A DNA stretch of 64,000 bases from Crocodylus rhombifer. Lineage: Eukaryota; Chordata; Crocodylia; Crocodylidae. The stretch covers positions 71,456 through 135,455 of the forward strand of contig JAVSML010001006.1 in assembly GCA_038503035.1 (NCBI GenBank), in the 5' to 3' direction. Of this stretch, positions 1 to 10,326 are shown one piece after another. The position numbers were made by a program, and so were the translations under genes. The notes under the pieces were generated by a model. It had not been told where the DNA came from, ran no database searches, and saw nothing but the letters and a program-made list of their open reading frames with translations. Within the stretch, counting starts at the first letter, position 1. Each line of letters starts with the position of its first letter.

Positions 1-640
1 CCCGTTATTCGGAACAATAGGAATACAACAAAGCCCCGCGCCCCCTCCCCCCGCGCAGAGGGCCCGGATCCTGGCAGCGCCGCTCCGTGCCCGCGGGGCC
101 GGGGCCGGAGCCGGAGCGGGGCCAGCTCCCCTTGTCCGCCCGCCCGGCCGCCCGCGCACACGCCCGCCGCCCGCCGGCCCCGAGCCCTGCCCGCGGGCTC
201 CGGCTTGTTGTTTTCTTCCTGCTGCTGCCGATCGCTTACCTTGATGCACGGCCACGTTACACCCGTGTCCATCGCAGTACACCAGCGGGTTCTCCGCCCA
301 GCCCCTCTCATCAGAACAGACACAGCAGCCTCCCACCATCTCCTTCATACTTCCATGAGGGTTTCCTTTTCCCCACCCCCCCTCCTCCGGCAGACACTCC
401 TCCTCCTCTGACCTCCTTTCTTCCCCCCTGGTTTTTTCTTTCTTTCTTTCCTTTTTCTTTTTTGCAACCTGCCTTTCACACGGTTTCCACGGGCGGAGAC
501 AAGGGTCCGGGACCCCCGGCGTAAACCCACATTGTTACTGCTAGGAGACAATCAGCAGAGCCGGAGCTCGCCCGGGCTCAGGGGCTGGAGGGTGGCACAT
601 TCCCATCTACACGTACTCTCTCTCGCTCGCTCGCTCGCGC
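1..640. promoter_or_regulatory. CpG island at the left window edge
   Basis: The first 600 bases are GC-rich with many CpG dinucleotides, densest at about 30-210, including GGGGCCGGGGCCGG-type runs. The rest is pyrimidine-rich. Such islands usually mark promoters or first exons. No reading frame here resembles a known protein, so this may be the promoter or 5' untranslated region of a gene outside the window, on either strand. Confidence 0.6.
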
Positions 641-690
641 TCTCTCTCTCTCGCATGCACACAGGCACACGCACACACGTACATGCAAGC
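613..690. repeat. TC/CG and CA-rich microsatellite
   Basis: Compound simple repeat: CTCTCTC with CTCG quartets, then CA-rich sequence, closing the island. From about 690 to 1092 I see nothing further except a T-rich and C-rich homopolymer stretch near 800. Confidence 0.8.
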
Positions 691-1411
691 TCCCCTGTCT
701 CCAGTCTACACAGCAATCATGGCTGCGTAGTTTGCATGCTCTCGTAAAATCTTAGGTTCAGGGATTGCAGCCCGGCTGGGTAGGGAGCATTTTTTGTTAG
801 ATTTTTTTTTTCCTTCTCCCCCCCCCGCTCTCCAGCCGCCACCCGCTCCTTTTGCTTTTTGCCCTCCTCTCCCCAAATAAAGTGATCAGAAATCCAAATG
901 CGCACCCGTGTGTGCAAAACTCTGGATGCTTGCCCACCCCAGTCAACATGGATATCTCCGGAGCAATCAGTTAGGACCATTCCCCAAATCCTATTATCTA
1001 TACAATTCCTTTTTGACAGATAGGGGTTCTGCCAGCGCCACCGTCTGGCATGTTTTGGACACCGGCTCTAAAAGAGTAGAAAATTTTTAACCCTATTGCA
1101 GACAAGGTTCTTTGGGTAAATGTGATACCTTTTTACTACACCAACTAAATAGTCAGAAAAAATTGTTCTTCGCAAGCTTTCAGGCATGCACACTTTTCTT
1201 CAGGCTTAGGGAGAGTCTGACAGTGTTCTGGATAGAATAGAAACCAATATGCCAAATACAGACCCATATTTCTGCATATTGGCTTCTGTTCCATTCGGGA
1301 GAACACAACATGCCATCAGACTTCCCTATGCCTGAAGAAAGGTGTTTGTGCCCAAAAGCTTGCAAAGAACAATTTTTCCAACTATTTAGCTAGTCTAATA
1401 AACGATATCAC

Positions 1412-1710
1412 TGTGCATGTCTACATGTTGCTCTACGGTAATGTTGTTGTGGCGCCATGCTTTAGCATTTTCTTTTGGAAGTGCTAAAGCATGGCACAGT
1501 AACTGCCTGTACTGCACCATGTGCACAACATGTGGTTAGGTTTTGCCACTATGTTGCCATAGCAGTGCACTAAAATGGAGGAGTATGCCGCTACAGTGAT
1601 ATAGCTGCTGGTCACATGTAGACCCACATGATGGCTACATTGCCATAGTGCTCCATACAGTGACATAGCGGAGTGGTACGTCACTGTAGGGTGATGTGTA
1701 GACATGCCCA
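1412..1710. mobile_element. Palindromic MITE inserted in the composite repeat
   Basis: It begins TGTGCATGTCTACATG and ends GTGTAGACATGCCCA, which are near-perfect inverted ends. It separates AATAAACGATATCAC from TTTACCCAAAGAACC, which are adjacent in the uninterrupted repeat type. The interior is rich in short inverted repeats such as GCTAAAGCATGG. About 300 bp and non-coding. Confidence 0.7.
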
Positions 1711-1749
1711 TATTTACCCAAAGAACCTTGTCTGCATATGTCCTTAGAC

Positions 1750-1926
1750 CAGGGGTGGGCAAAATGTGGCCTGGGGGCTGAATGTGGCTTGCCAGGCCAT
1801 TCTATCCGGCCTACAGGGCCCCTAAAAAATTTAAAAAACTGATATTTATCTGCCTGTTATGTGGCCCTCAACGGCTTGCCAAAACTCAGTAAGCGGCCCT
1901 CCGCCTGAAATAATTGTCCGCCCCTG
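1750..1926. mobile_element. hAT-type MITE with perfect 8-bp target duplication
   Basis: Begins CAGGGGTGGGC and ends TCCGCCCCTG, giving matching inverted ends. It is flanked on both sides by the same 8 bases, CCTTAGAC (1742-1749 and 1927-1934). CAG-type ends with 8-bp duplications are diagnostic of hAT transposons. It is 177 bp with no coding capacity. Confidence 0.9.
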
Positions 1927-2035
1927 CCTTAGACCAACACGGCTACAACCCACAACTTTTAAACCTATGGGCACATGTTTAGCTAAGGTATCTTTCCAAA
2001 GTAATGGGGAGAAAAATGGCCCTTTGAGTAGCACT

Positions 2036-2290
2036 GGGCATGTCTACACATTCATTAATCACAGTGGTTACTGCACATTTAATTTAGTACTTGTATAACC
2101 AAGTACTAAATAAATGTGCAGGAACCAGCATTACTGCAGAGTAGCACCAGTGAACACCTTTTTGGTGACACTACTGCACAGTAGCCTAACAATATCGTGC
2201 AGTAGCGTATTAGCACTTTTCATGCTGTGATGCACTACTGTACAGTGTTATTAGGCTATTGCGCAGTTAGCACCTTGTGCAGATGCACCC
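2036..2290. mobile_element. MITE with GGGCATGTCTACAC-type ends
   Basis: The left end GGGCATGTCTACACATTC faces a right end GTGCAGATGCACCC, with ACT on both sides. The interior holds repeated CTGCACAGTAG and AGTACT motifs typical of this family in the window (relatives at 4290, 11365, 17323, 24061 and 24268). Short ends and short flanking duplications suggest a PIF/Harbinger-like or similar MITE, but this is inference. Confidence 0.7.
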
Positions 2291-2348
2291 ACTGGGACAG
2301 ATATGTTACAGATCAAACCTAAACAGCAGATCAGAAAGCGTCATAGTA

Positions 2349-2428
2349 CAGGGTCTTCATAAAGTCCTTGTGCACTTTTAAACTTTAATAACTTAGGTTG
2401 TGCACAAGGATGTTATGAAGACCCTGCA
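2349..2428. mobile_element. 80-bp palindrome, possible mariner-like mini-MITE
   Basis: Arms of about 27 bp face each other (CAGGGTCTTCATAAAG...TGTGCAC and its near complement), with an AT-rich loop of about 25 bases. TA lies immediately outside both ends, as for Tc1/mariner insertions. Confidence 0.6.
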
Positions 2429-2430
2429 TA

Positions 2431-4289
2431 AGAAGCGAAACTACATGGGATTAGGTTACCATATTGCATGAGCAGCTAGAGGTGCACATGAAGACTAGTG
2501 CATTGTATACAGTCATGTAGTGGGATGTAGTCATTGCCCTGATGTTCTTAAAGTAAAAAGAAAAAGAGTGAGGAGGGAACCTGAAGAACAGCAACAGAAA
2601 TAGCTGGCCTAAAGTTTTACAGCTGGTGGGAGCTAGGGATGAAACTAGGCATGGATGACTACTGCCTCCTGAGTCTGGGGGGGCACCCACAGAAGCCAGT
2701 GTCAGCAGTGGAGACGGGGCTGGCAAGCACCACAGAAGCCAACAGAAGTGTAGGTGGCAGGGACAGCCCTGTCAGTGGGGCATGTGTCTCTCCATTCCCC
2801 ACCCCCCAGTCACCTATGAAACAGATCTCTTGATTCTCTTCCCAGTGACTTACCCAATTGACAACCCTGTCTGTAACAGAAAGCAGAGCACTAAAAGGCG
2901 GAGTGTGCAAAGTAATATAACTTAGTTCAGGGAACAGTTTTGCAAAGAGATGGTGCCTAGAGGAGCCCTCAGAATTAAATTCCATAACTATTATAGTAGT
3001 ACAAGTTATGACCCAGATTAGCTTGGGTAATGGAATGAAAAAGCACACAGTCAATAAAAAGACACTTTTAAGGTTGGGTAGTTTGCATTAATATTTCCAA
3101 GTTCCATTCATGTAAACCCTTGTTGTTGTGAAAAAGAAATAATGTACATTATAGCTGAAGAAGAGAACGTTGTATCTTGACTGGGACGTTTAACCATGAA
3201 GTCACTGAACCGCATGAAATCTTTTCTCTGATTCTTTGTGTGGCTTCCAAGCCTTAAGTACAGATAATCTTGGAAGTGCAGAAACTCCTGAGCAGAAGAA
3301 AAGCCCCTCTGAATTCCCACAAAGGCAGACATGTCAAAATCTTTGAGGCCAGTTATACAAATGTGAGTGGCCAAGAGTTCAGATCTTTGCTCTGGAGTCA
3401 GTCAGTGGAACTGCCAGTATTTCAGCAGAAATATAATAGTGGTTCTGGTTCTCCTCCTCTTATGGGTGTATATCCCTCCACTGATTTCAATACAATTATT
3501 CCTGTTTTACAGTAGCGTAAATAAGAGGATAATCATGACAAATAGCAAGTAGACTGGCAGCTCTTCTTTTTCTCGTCAAATATGGTTTTTCCAGTGGAGT
3601 AGGTGATCTATATATCCTTAATACAGTGCCTTAAAAAAATCTTCACATCAGACAGCAAAAAGGAAACCCATTCCAACAGCCCTAATAATCACCAGTTTAG
3701 CATCCTTTATATTGCACCTGTTCAAGCATTACATCAAGGGGCTGGAAGGCAGACGGCTCCCCTAGAAGTTGCCTGCTGGGCTGCTGTCTTCCTTTTATTA
3801 CATTCCTTTGAGAGTTACAGGGGCAGACAATACGTTCACCACATTGCTGGAAATTCACTGAGCCTTAGCTCACTTTTCTAGGAGGGTTCCCTCCCTCCAC
3901 CTTTTTTTTTCTTTTATCTATTGTGTTATAACTTGTTTAAAAGAAAAAAAATCTGGCTGATTGCCTTTATAACCTGAAGGAGACACTTGTGGCTTAAGGT
4001 TGTTTTAGGCTATAGGACAAAATGCTAAACATCCTCTGTCCCCTGATGGTCTTGGTTCCAGTTGGCCATGCTAACAGGCACTTGGACTTGAACTGAAATT
4101 TGCCTTCATGGGATTAAATCCCAATTTACATAACTAATCCCTATGGTGAGGAAAGGATAGGTCAGAAAGGAAAGAGCATGCCTGCATCTTGAGCAAAAGT
4201 AGCGCAAAGCTGTAACTGTGAAAACTAAGAGCTAAAGCTACCAAATTTATATTGTCCCTTTAGTATTTCCCCAACAGGTGTTTCACAAT
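2431..4289. other. AT-rich non-coding stretch, nothing recognised
   Basis: No convincing reading frame, RNA gene or complete repeat. A short GC-richer patch at about 2650-2800 (ACAGAAGCCAGTGTCAGCAG) resembles units of the array at 14.5 kb and may be a worn repeat fragment. Confidence 0.5.
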
Positions 4290-4486
4290 GGGCATGTCTA
4301 CACATTCCTTAATGCGCTTTTGCTAATGTGCATTAAATTTAGTACTTTCATTGCGAGGTACTAGGAAAAAGCGCATTATTCTAGTTTAATGTGTATTAGC
4401 AAAAGTGCACAGATTTTTTGTGATGCTTTAATGAACATGAAAATAGGCTAATGCACATTAAAGCACACATGTAGACTACACGCCCA
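4290..4486. mobile_element. MITE of the GGGCATGTCTACAC family
   Basis: Begins GGGCATGTCTACACATTCC and ends CATGTAGACTACACGCCC. The middle carries mirrored TTTAGTACTTTC and GAGGTACTAGG and repeated AATGTGCATTA. 197 bp, non-coding. It serves as an unbroken reference for the disrupted copy at 24268-25155. Confidence 0.75.
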
Positions 4487-5859
4487 CTGTGTGGCTGTGT
4501 TTAGGGAAGAGGCTCTGTAAAACACATACAGATGCAAAAGAACTGAGCCTCTTGTGTATCTAAATCATAACTGCTGGCTTGACTTATAAAAACTGTTACG
4601 ATTGCTAGCATGACAGAAATTAATACTCTAAGAGAAGTTGGATCCTTCTCTGGCGCACGCATCATGCACATAATTGTTAACTTTGTCCTGAGTGTCAAGA
4701 GTCTTACGGGTGATCTCACACTCAGCTGGACTTTCAGAACTCACTTCGTGTTTCACTGGTATTTGAAAGACACTTTCTTTTACTTGTTGAGGGAGTGGCT
4801 GTGATATGAGAACTTTTGAGGTAAAATGAGCACAATGCCCTGCAAAATCATATTTTCAGAGTTCAGCTGCACATTAACATACTTTTCAGGTTGTTCATGC
4901 TATAGCTACTTTATTTAAAAAAAAACCCCATTGGTCATAATAGAAAAACAGGGGGGGAAAAGCCCTGTACAAGGATCAAATCACCTTAAACTTTGTTACA
5001 GCAAGTGCTTCAAAAGAGTTTAAACCTTTTCTGGACTAGACAAAAGACATTTAAGTCAAGCTTAACTAGTACCTGAAGTACATAAGCAAACTGTCAAGGT
5101 AAGAATGTGTTGGGCTTCCTGTGTTTGACTGACTGGCAATAGACTCACATATCTACATGATATCATAGTTCTCTCTCATAGCTTCTTCTAGGAATTAAAG
5201 CCCTTCCTTATACCTAATATTGCCTTCAGGTCCTGCCTCTGTGGGGAAATGGGGCCAGTGAAACTAGCACATGAAAGTGGCAGGAGTAAGAATCATTACC
5301 CATCTGATTCCAAGCAAGGCAGGTCTTGTCTACACAGGGGAAAGCAAATCTATGCCTCTCTATAATAAAGACATTTCTTCAAAGTAATTTGCTCTGTCTG
5401 AGGTTTTGCCTCCTTCCACAAAGGCAGGTTGTAAGGTGAAGTGAATGTAAAGGGAAAAGTAATAACCTTTCCCTGAGTAACCATCAGTGACAGACTTCAG
5501 GAACTGTGCCATCAAAGCACGAGCCTCTTATCACTTGAGCTAAGGAAGCAAATCCACTAGCTGGCAGCAGAACCTAGCTTCCCCTCCTTGGTAAGGGCCA
5601 TCTGCTAGAGATGGGCATGACAGCTAGTGTTGCACACAGGGATGTTCTGCTCCTCCCACAATCAATGTATCCCTCTTGCTCCATCTCTAAAAAGTTCCTT
5701 CCTCAGTTTAGATCTGCATTTTCTTTCCTCCCATCAAGATCTGGCAATATAGTTCCTGTTCTTCACCATAAATAAGTGATATCACAAATAGGAGAATATA
5801 CATGTTACTGAAGCTGAAAAAAGCCAATGTGACTTCCCTTAAAATTTTGCCTACTAGCA
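4487..5859. other. Non-coding AT-rich stretch, nothing recognised
   Basis: I see no gene-like frame and no clear repeat boundaries. Confidence 0.5.
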
Positions 5860-5879
5860 TTTCCTTCAAACCCCTTATT

Positions 5880-6090
5880 TTAGATCCTACTGTGAATTGA
5901 GAGAAGTGGGCTCTGGTCCCAGCTCTGCCATCAACCAATTACAAGACACTGGGCAAATCATGGTACTTTGTCCCCTTTTCCTTCTTATCTATTTAGGCTG
6001 CTAGCCCTTCATAACAGGAACTGGCTATTATTCTATGCCTGTACAGTGCCTGTGTCACCTGGGCCCTCTATGTATTACTTGTAGTAGACC
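5880..6090 (+). mobile_element. Old MIR/CORE-SINE fragment
   Basis: Contains GGTCCCAGCTCTGCCATCAACC, then a stretch like ACACTGGGCAAATCA and a GCCTGTACAGTGCCTG end. These match the general order of the MIR core (CTCTGCC..., TGGGCAAGTCA...) and the reptilian SINE 3' end. The assignment is from memory of the consensus. Confidence 0.65.
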
Positions 6091-6890
6091 ATTATTTGAC
6101 CCCCTCTTTCAATGTGACAATTTGAATCTTACTCATTTTTTTTTTAAATCTCCCATATTCAGACTGTCCTAATTGGACAGCTCTGAGCTTCTGACTTTCT
6201 GTCCTGGTCAGGCTTATGTACCAGTTTGGCCAACATGTGGACGGCTCTTAAAAGATATCATTTTAAATCAATTTTTCCCTCTCTCCCTGCAAAAGTGCCT
6301 TTGTTTCCTGGCAATAATTAACCCATCCCCAAAGTAAGACACAACTGGGGTGTCATAATCCTGAGATTTCCTTGACCCAGAGAATAAGAATATGGGGTGT
6401 TACCATTGTAAAATGTGTTGAGATCTTCAATGCACGGTAGTTTTAAAATTGTTCTATGTTATATAGGTCTCCAGAGAGCAGGACTCAGGGAATCCCAACT
6501 AAAGCCTCAAGAGCTCCTACTATCCTGCAGAGGGAAAGCTGGGCCCCTGAACTCTTGTCAGAAAAGCCAAAGTTTCTGTTTGAACAGGAACGTCTGCTAT
6601 GTTTGTAATATAGTGTTTTAAAAGGAAAAGCTAAGTACTTTGCCCCTATTTTGCATTAACCACACCCCCAAGAAACAATTCTGCTCTTTATCTTGGTCTT
6701 TTTCTCTGCCCTAAACAAATAAAACATTACCAACAAGATGCCAGATTTTATAGGACCACATACACTTTTACATGATATCGTCCTGATAAGTTAGAAGGCA
6801 ACTGCACATTAGACTAGACCTCTAGATTAGTGTTCAGGTTTTATTAGCAGGTTTACCTGTATGCCTGATGTCTCATGGGACAGGCCTTGT
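6091..6890. other. Non-coding AT-rich stretch
   Basis: Nothing recognised: short frames only, with no domain-like sequence. Confidence 0.5.
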
Positions 6891-7380
6891 ATTATTCAGA
6901 CACAGAAGAGTGCTCACAGCTTATTCAGATAATTGTGCAAGGCACCAATAACCAGGATATATAGGTTCTAGACCAGGTGTTAGCAACGTTTTTGGGCAGA
7001 GTGCCAAAAACACCTCCAACCTCAACTTGTAAGATGTTGGTGTGCCAAGGGCGGATGATGGGGGAGCTGCAAAGGGCCTGATCCTTGTAGTGGCAGTGCA
7101 CCCCGGCTCTTTCTCTGCTGTCCACTCTGAGGTATATGTACCCAACAAAATGCCTTTGTGTGCCACATGCTGGCACCTGTGCCAGGGGTTGTCTACCCCT
7201 GTTCTAGACTTTACTTTGCTGCCAACTTTGACTTTGGGTCAGTCACTTCCTCCCCTTATGCATCATTTTCCCATTCTGTAAAAGACCAATTCCTTTTTGC
7301 AAAGTCCTTTGAGCAGTTTGCATGAAAAACACTATGTGCAAGCTATTATTCATTAAACAATATCATGAATGTATTTGAAA
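6891..7380 (+). mobile_element. MIR-like SINE split by a hAT insertion
   Basis: On either side of the hAT element at 6974-7201 are the parts of one SINE. Downstream are GCTGCCAACTTTGACTTTGGG, CAGTCACTTCC, CATTTTCCCATTCTGTAAAA and a TGTGCAAGCTATTATTCATTA tail. This is the MIR order from the CTCTGCC block through TTTCCTCATCTGTAAAATG to the ATTATT tail. Confidence 0.6.
6974..7201. mobile_element. hAT-type MITE with perfect 8-bp target duplication
   Basis: Begins CAGGTGTTAGCAACG and ends GTTGTCTACCCCTG. The flanks are identical 8-mers, TTCTAGAC (6966-6973 and 7202-7209). 228 bp and non-coding. The insertion is younger than the SINE it interrupts. Confidence 0.9.
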
Positions 7381-8939
7381 GGAAACAATGATGTCATTAT
7401 TGACTTCATAAGGAAACCATGTTGTTACTGGCTTCTAAAGAAAATAAGGTAGTAGCCAAAATATCTGAAATGCCTTCCTTTTACTTTAACCACTTGAATC
7501 AAAAGATACAGTAGGCTACATTTGCCTTGGTGCTTCTGAGTCATTCCAGACAATAAAGACAACGAATATAGTGTATTATCATCACACACAGGAATGTAAC
7601 AAATTTGTTTGTGGTATAACATTTCTCTTTTTTACAGAGGGGAATATTTTAAGTGACTTTTTAATGACAGTCTCATTTTCCTTCGCATGTTGAACTGAGA
7701 CCCCTACATTTTGTAACCACTTTTCATTTTACCAACCTACTTATCTTGTTGCCTTATCATACTAGGGAACTAAGAGCTCCTATACACCATGTACTATGAA
7801 ATCATTTTTCTGCTGCTTATTTTTCCCCAGAAAAGGAGAATGGGGGATTATCTCCATAAACAAGGGACATCCCCTTGTCGGGGGCAGTTTAATAAACTGA
7901 ACAGGACATTCTTTTCCTTGTTCAAACTTGCTGCATCAATTTAGCTTGCACTTGTACATTTAGGTCAACAACACAGTGAGAGGCTGCCCCAAGACATGGA
8001 ACCTTGAAGTGAAAGTCTGGATGCAGCTGCCTTTGGACAGCTAGTAAATGTACAAGTAAATGGCTATTACAAGAAGGAATTACCCTGCCCTGGCCTGAAG
8101 TCCTCAAGGGATGGGCCTCTTTGCAACTGAGGAAGAAGTGGTTAGCTATAGCAGATTTATCTCACTTCAAGGGACTGTACCATGTGTTCAAACTTCCCTT
8201 TTCTCAGTAAAGCTGCAGTTTCCCTGCTGATGTGTGCCTGACCTCAGGCTAAAGCACATGATACAAGCCTAGCCCTACTCTGACAGTGGAAAATGTACGT
8301 CTGGGTGAGTCAGGGCCAGTTTGCTCACAATTTCAAATGCTTACCTTTCCATGCACAGCCTAGTTGTTTTTAAGACTTTGGGCTGCCTGCTCATCTGTGT
8401 ACAGTTATCATCACAATGCACTTTCCTCCAGGTTTATGGCCTGAGGGTTGCCCCTCTGTTCATATGCCCATTCCATGAAGGAGGTTGCCTCTTAATGATC
8501 ACTCCATTCCAGAATGAAAGGGAGTTTGTGGAATAATTGTCTTGTTTCTGAAGCCGAGTAGTTATTCTGAAATAAAGTCACTCCGATTTTGGAATGCAGT
8601 GTTCTTAATAAGAGTTCTGGAATGACTGCAGCTATTGCTATAGTGATCTCTCTCTCTTATTAGGCTCACAGGCCTATAATTGCCATAACTATTCTGCTAT
8701 AGCTATGCAAGTTAATTTCCACTTGTAAAATAGTTCTAAGTCTAAATTACTTAGCACTTTTATGCCCTCTGCTCTGCTAGTGATGCTACCCTTAACTATC
8801 CTTTAGCCCACACTGCCCAGTACCAACTTTGTGCCTAAAAGTTCATGTGTGTTTGGAACATCCTCCAAGAAACAATCCATGTCCTCATGGCTGCCTTCCT
8901 CTATGAAATGTTTGCCCTCATCTCCCTCCTTTCTCGCAT
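7381..8939. other. Non-coding stretch, nothing firmly recognised
   Basis: AT-rich sequence without a gene. The segment at about 8500-8660 contains repeated GGAATG and CATTCC motifs that may be a worn palindromic repeat; its boundaries could not be set. Confidence 0.45.
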
Positions 8940-9080
8940 ACTCCCATACATTATGCTTAGCACTAGACTGTCAGCTTGTACTTTAAATGTAAGTGCTTTG
9001 GAATAGGGACCAACCTTTTATTATCTGTTGGGCATTAGTTAGTATAGCAGAGCCTGGTTTCACACAAAGGTCTCCTAAGA
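8940..9080 (+). mobile_element. 3' end of an old CORE-type SINE
   Basis: Contains AGACTGTCAGCTTGTACTTTA, then GGAATAGGGACCAACCTTTT. The order resembles the amniote SINE tail (GACTGTAAGCTCTTTGGGGCAGGGACC). Recognised from memory, without alignment. Confidence 0.5.
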
Positions 9081-9334
9081 ACTAGGGTAACACAATAAAT
9101 ATAGAAATAAGTAACATTTATATAATTGATACAATTATTTCTATACTACCAACAGGAATAATAATTGGCAGTCTCAGTGGCAAGGGCAACAGCTGACCAT
9201 GGAGATGTATTGGCCCCCCAAAAGTCCCTTATGTAGACCCCAGAGAAAGCTCTCATTTTGACAAGCAATGAGCTGGGAAACTGGATGAAGAGTATCCTTC
9301 ATCTACCAGGGCTGTCAAGATGACAACTCTTGAG

Positions 9335-9450
9335 AGTGCTAAATTTTTCTTTCTTTTCCTTCCTTTTCTTTTTCCTTCCTTCCTTCTTTTCTCCTTCATT
9401 TCTTTCTTTCTCTCCTTCCTTCCTTTTTCTTCTCTCTGTCTTTCTTTCGC
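9335..9450. repeat. CTTT/CCTT polypyrimidine tract
   Basis: More than 100 bases almost wholly C and T on the + strand, built of imperfect CTTT and CCTT units. The open frames across it are low-complexity Phe/Ser/Leu and not genes. It directly precedes the CpG island at 9.5 kb. Confidence 0.9.
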
Positions 9451-9524
9451 ACATGCAGATGGGTTGCAAATATGTGAAAAAGTGCCTTACGCAGCTGCAC
9501 GTAAGACGTTACTCAAGGAGGTGA

Positions 9525-10326
9525 GGAAAGCGGCCGGAGGGCAGGCACGGACACCCGCTTCTTTGGAGAGGCGTGCTGAGCGCCCCCACATCCGCCCCCT
9601 TGCCCACTCTTGGAACAGGTCCCTCGAGCCCAGGCACAGCCCCGCTCCGCCCTGCCCCTTCCCGGGCTGTGGTGTTCTCGGCGCTGGGCGGCTTTGATGT
9701 CTCTCTCTCTCTGGCAGCTCGCTGTCTCTGAAGAGCTGGGGCAGATCTGGCAAACAGAAAATTGTTTTCTCTCGCTCGCTCGCTCTCCCTCCCGCTGACC
9801 TCCCCCCTCCACCGCTGCGAGGGGCTTGTGGGCTGGGAGCTGGCGAGCGGAAACTCGCCGTTCTGCGCAGGCCGCGCCGGGCCGCCCCGCCCCGCCCCGC
9901 CCTCGCACCCGCTCAGCCCCGGCTGAGGGAAGGAGGAGGCGGGTTTCTCAGCATGTGGGAAACCCCCGTGAACCTATTGACAGGAAATGATCGGCGGCTT
10001 TTTTGGTACGTGGGTTCCGAGCTCCGAGCGCTGAGGTTCGAGCAACAACATCCTGCCGGCGCCGGGAGGAGGGGGCGGGGCGCGGGGCCGCAGCTCCCCT
10101 CGGCGGGCCGGGCCGGGGCGGGGTGCGGGCGGCGCCCGGCGCGCCCCGAGTTGCTCCCCGGGTCCAGAGCAACGCGCGCTCCGGCTTGAGACCAACGCAC
10201 CAGCGAAGGGCGCTACTGCACTGCGCCGCCTGGCCCAGGGCGGGAGGGTTTCCACACAACCCCGCAAGGACCGGGGTGACAAGGAGTCCTAAGATAGTGT
10301 CGAGGCACGGAGAAGCGGGGCCGGTC
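9525..10326. promoter_or_regulatory. Orphan CpG island
   Basis: About 800 bases rich in G, C and CpG, with a tandem CCCCGCCCCGCCCCGCCC (Sp1/KLF-type GC boxes) at about 9883-9902 and a GGGGGCGGGG box near 10070. A less GC-rich core at about 9950-10015 (CCTATTGACAGGAAATGATC) looks selectively kept. Overlapping open frames on both strands have no domain features. It may be a promoter of a non-coding transcript or a distant gene. Confidence 0.65.

Larger units (their letters stand above)
1093..1975 (+). mobile_element. Composite palindromic repeat carrying two later insertions
   Basis: The left part (1093-1411) is itself an imperfect inverted repeat: AATTGTTCTTCGCAAGC near 1160 is mirrored by GCTTGCAAAGAACAATT near 1358. 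The right part ends with TTAGACCAACACGGCTACAACC, a tail shared with the second copy at 51165-51510, which ends TTAGACCAACATGGCCACAACC. Removing the insertions at 1412-1710 and 1750-1926 restores a sequence collinear with that second copy. It appears to be a non-autonomous DNA transposon; I cannot name the family. Confidence 0.7.
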
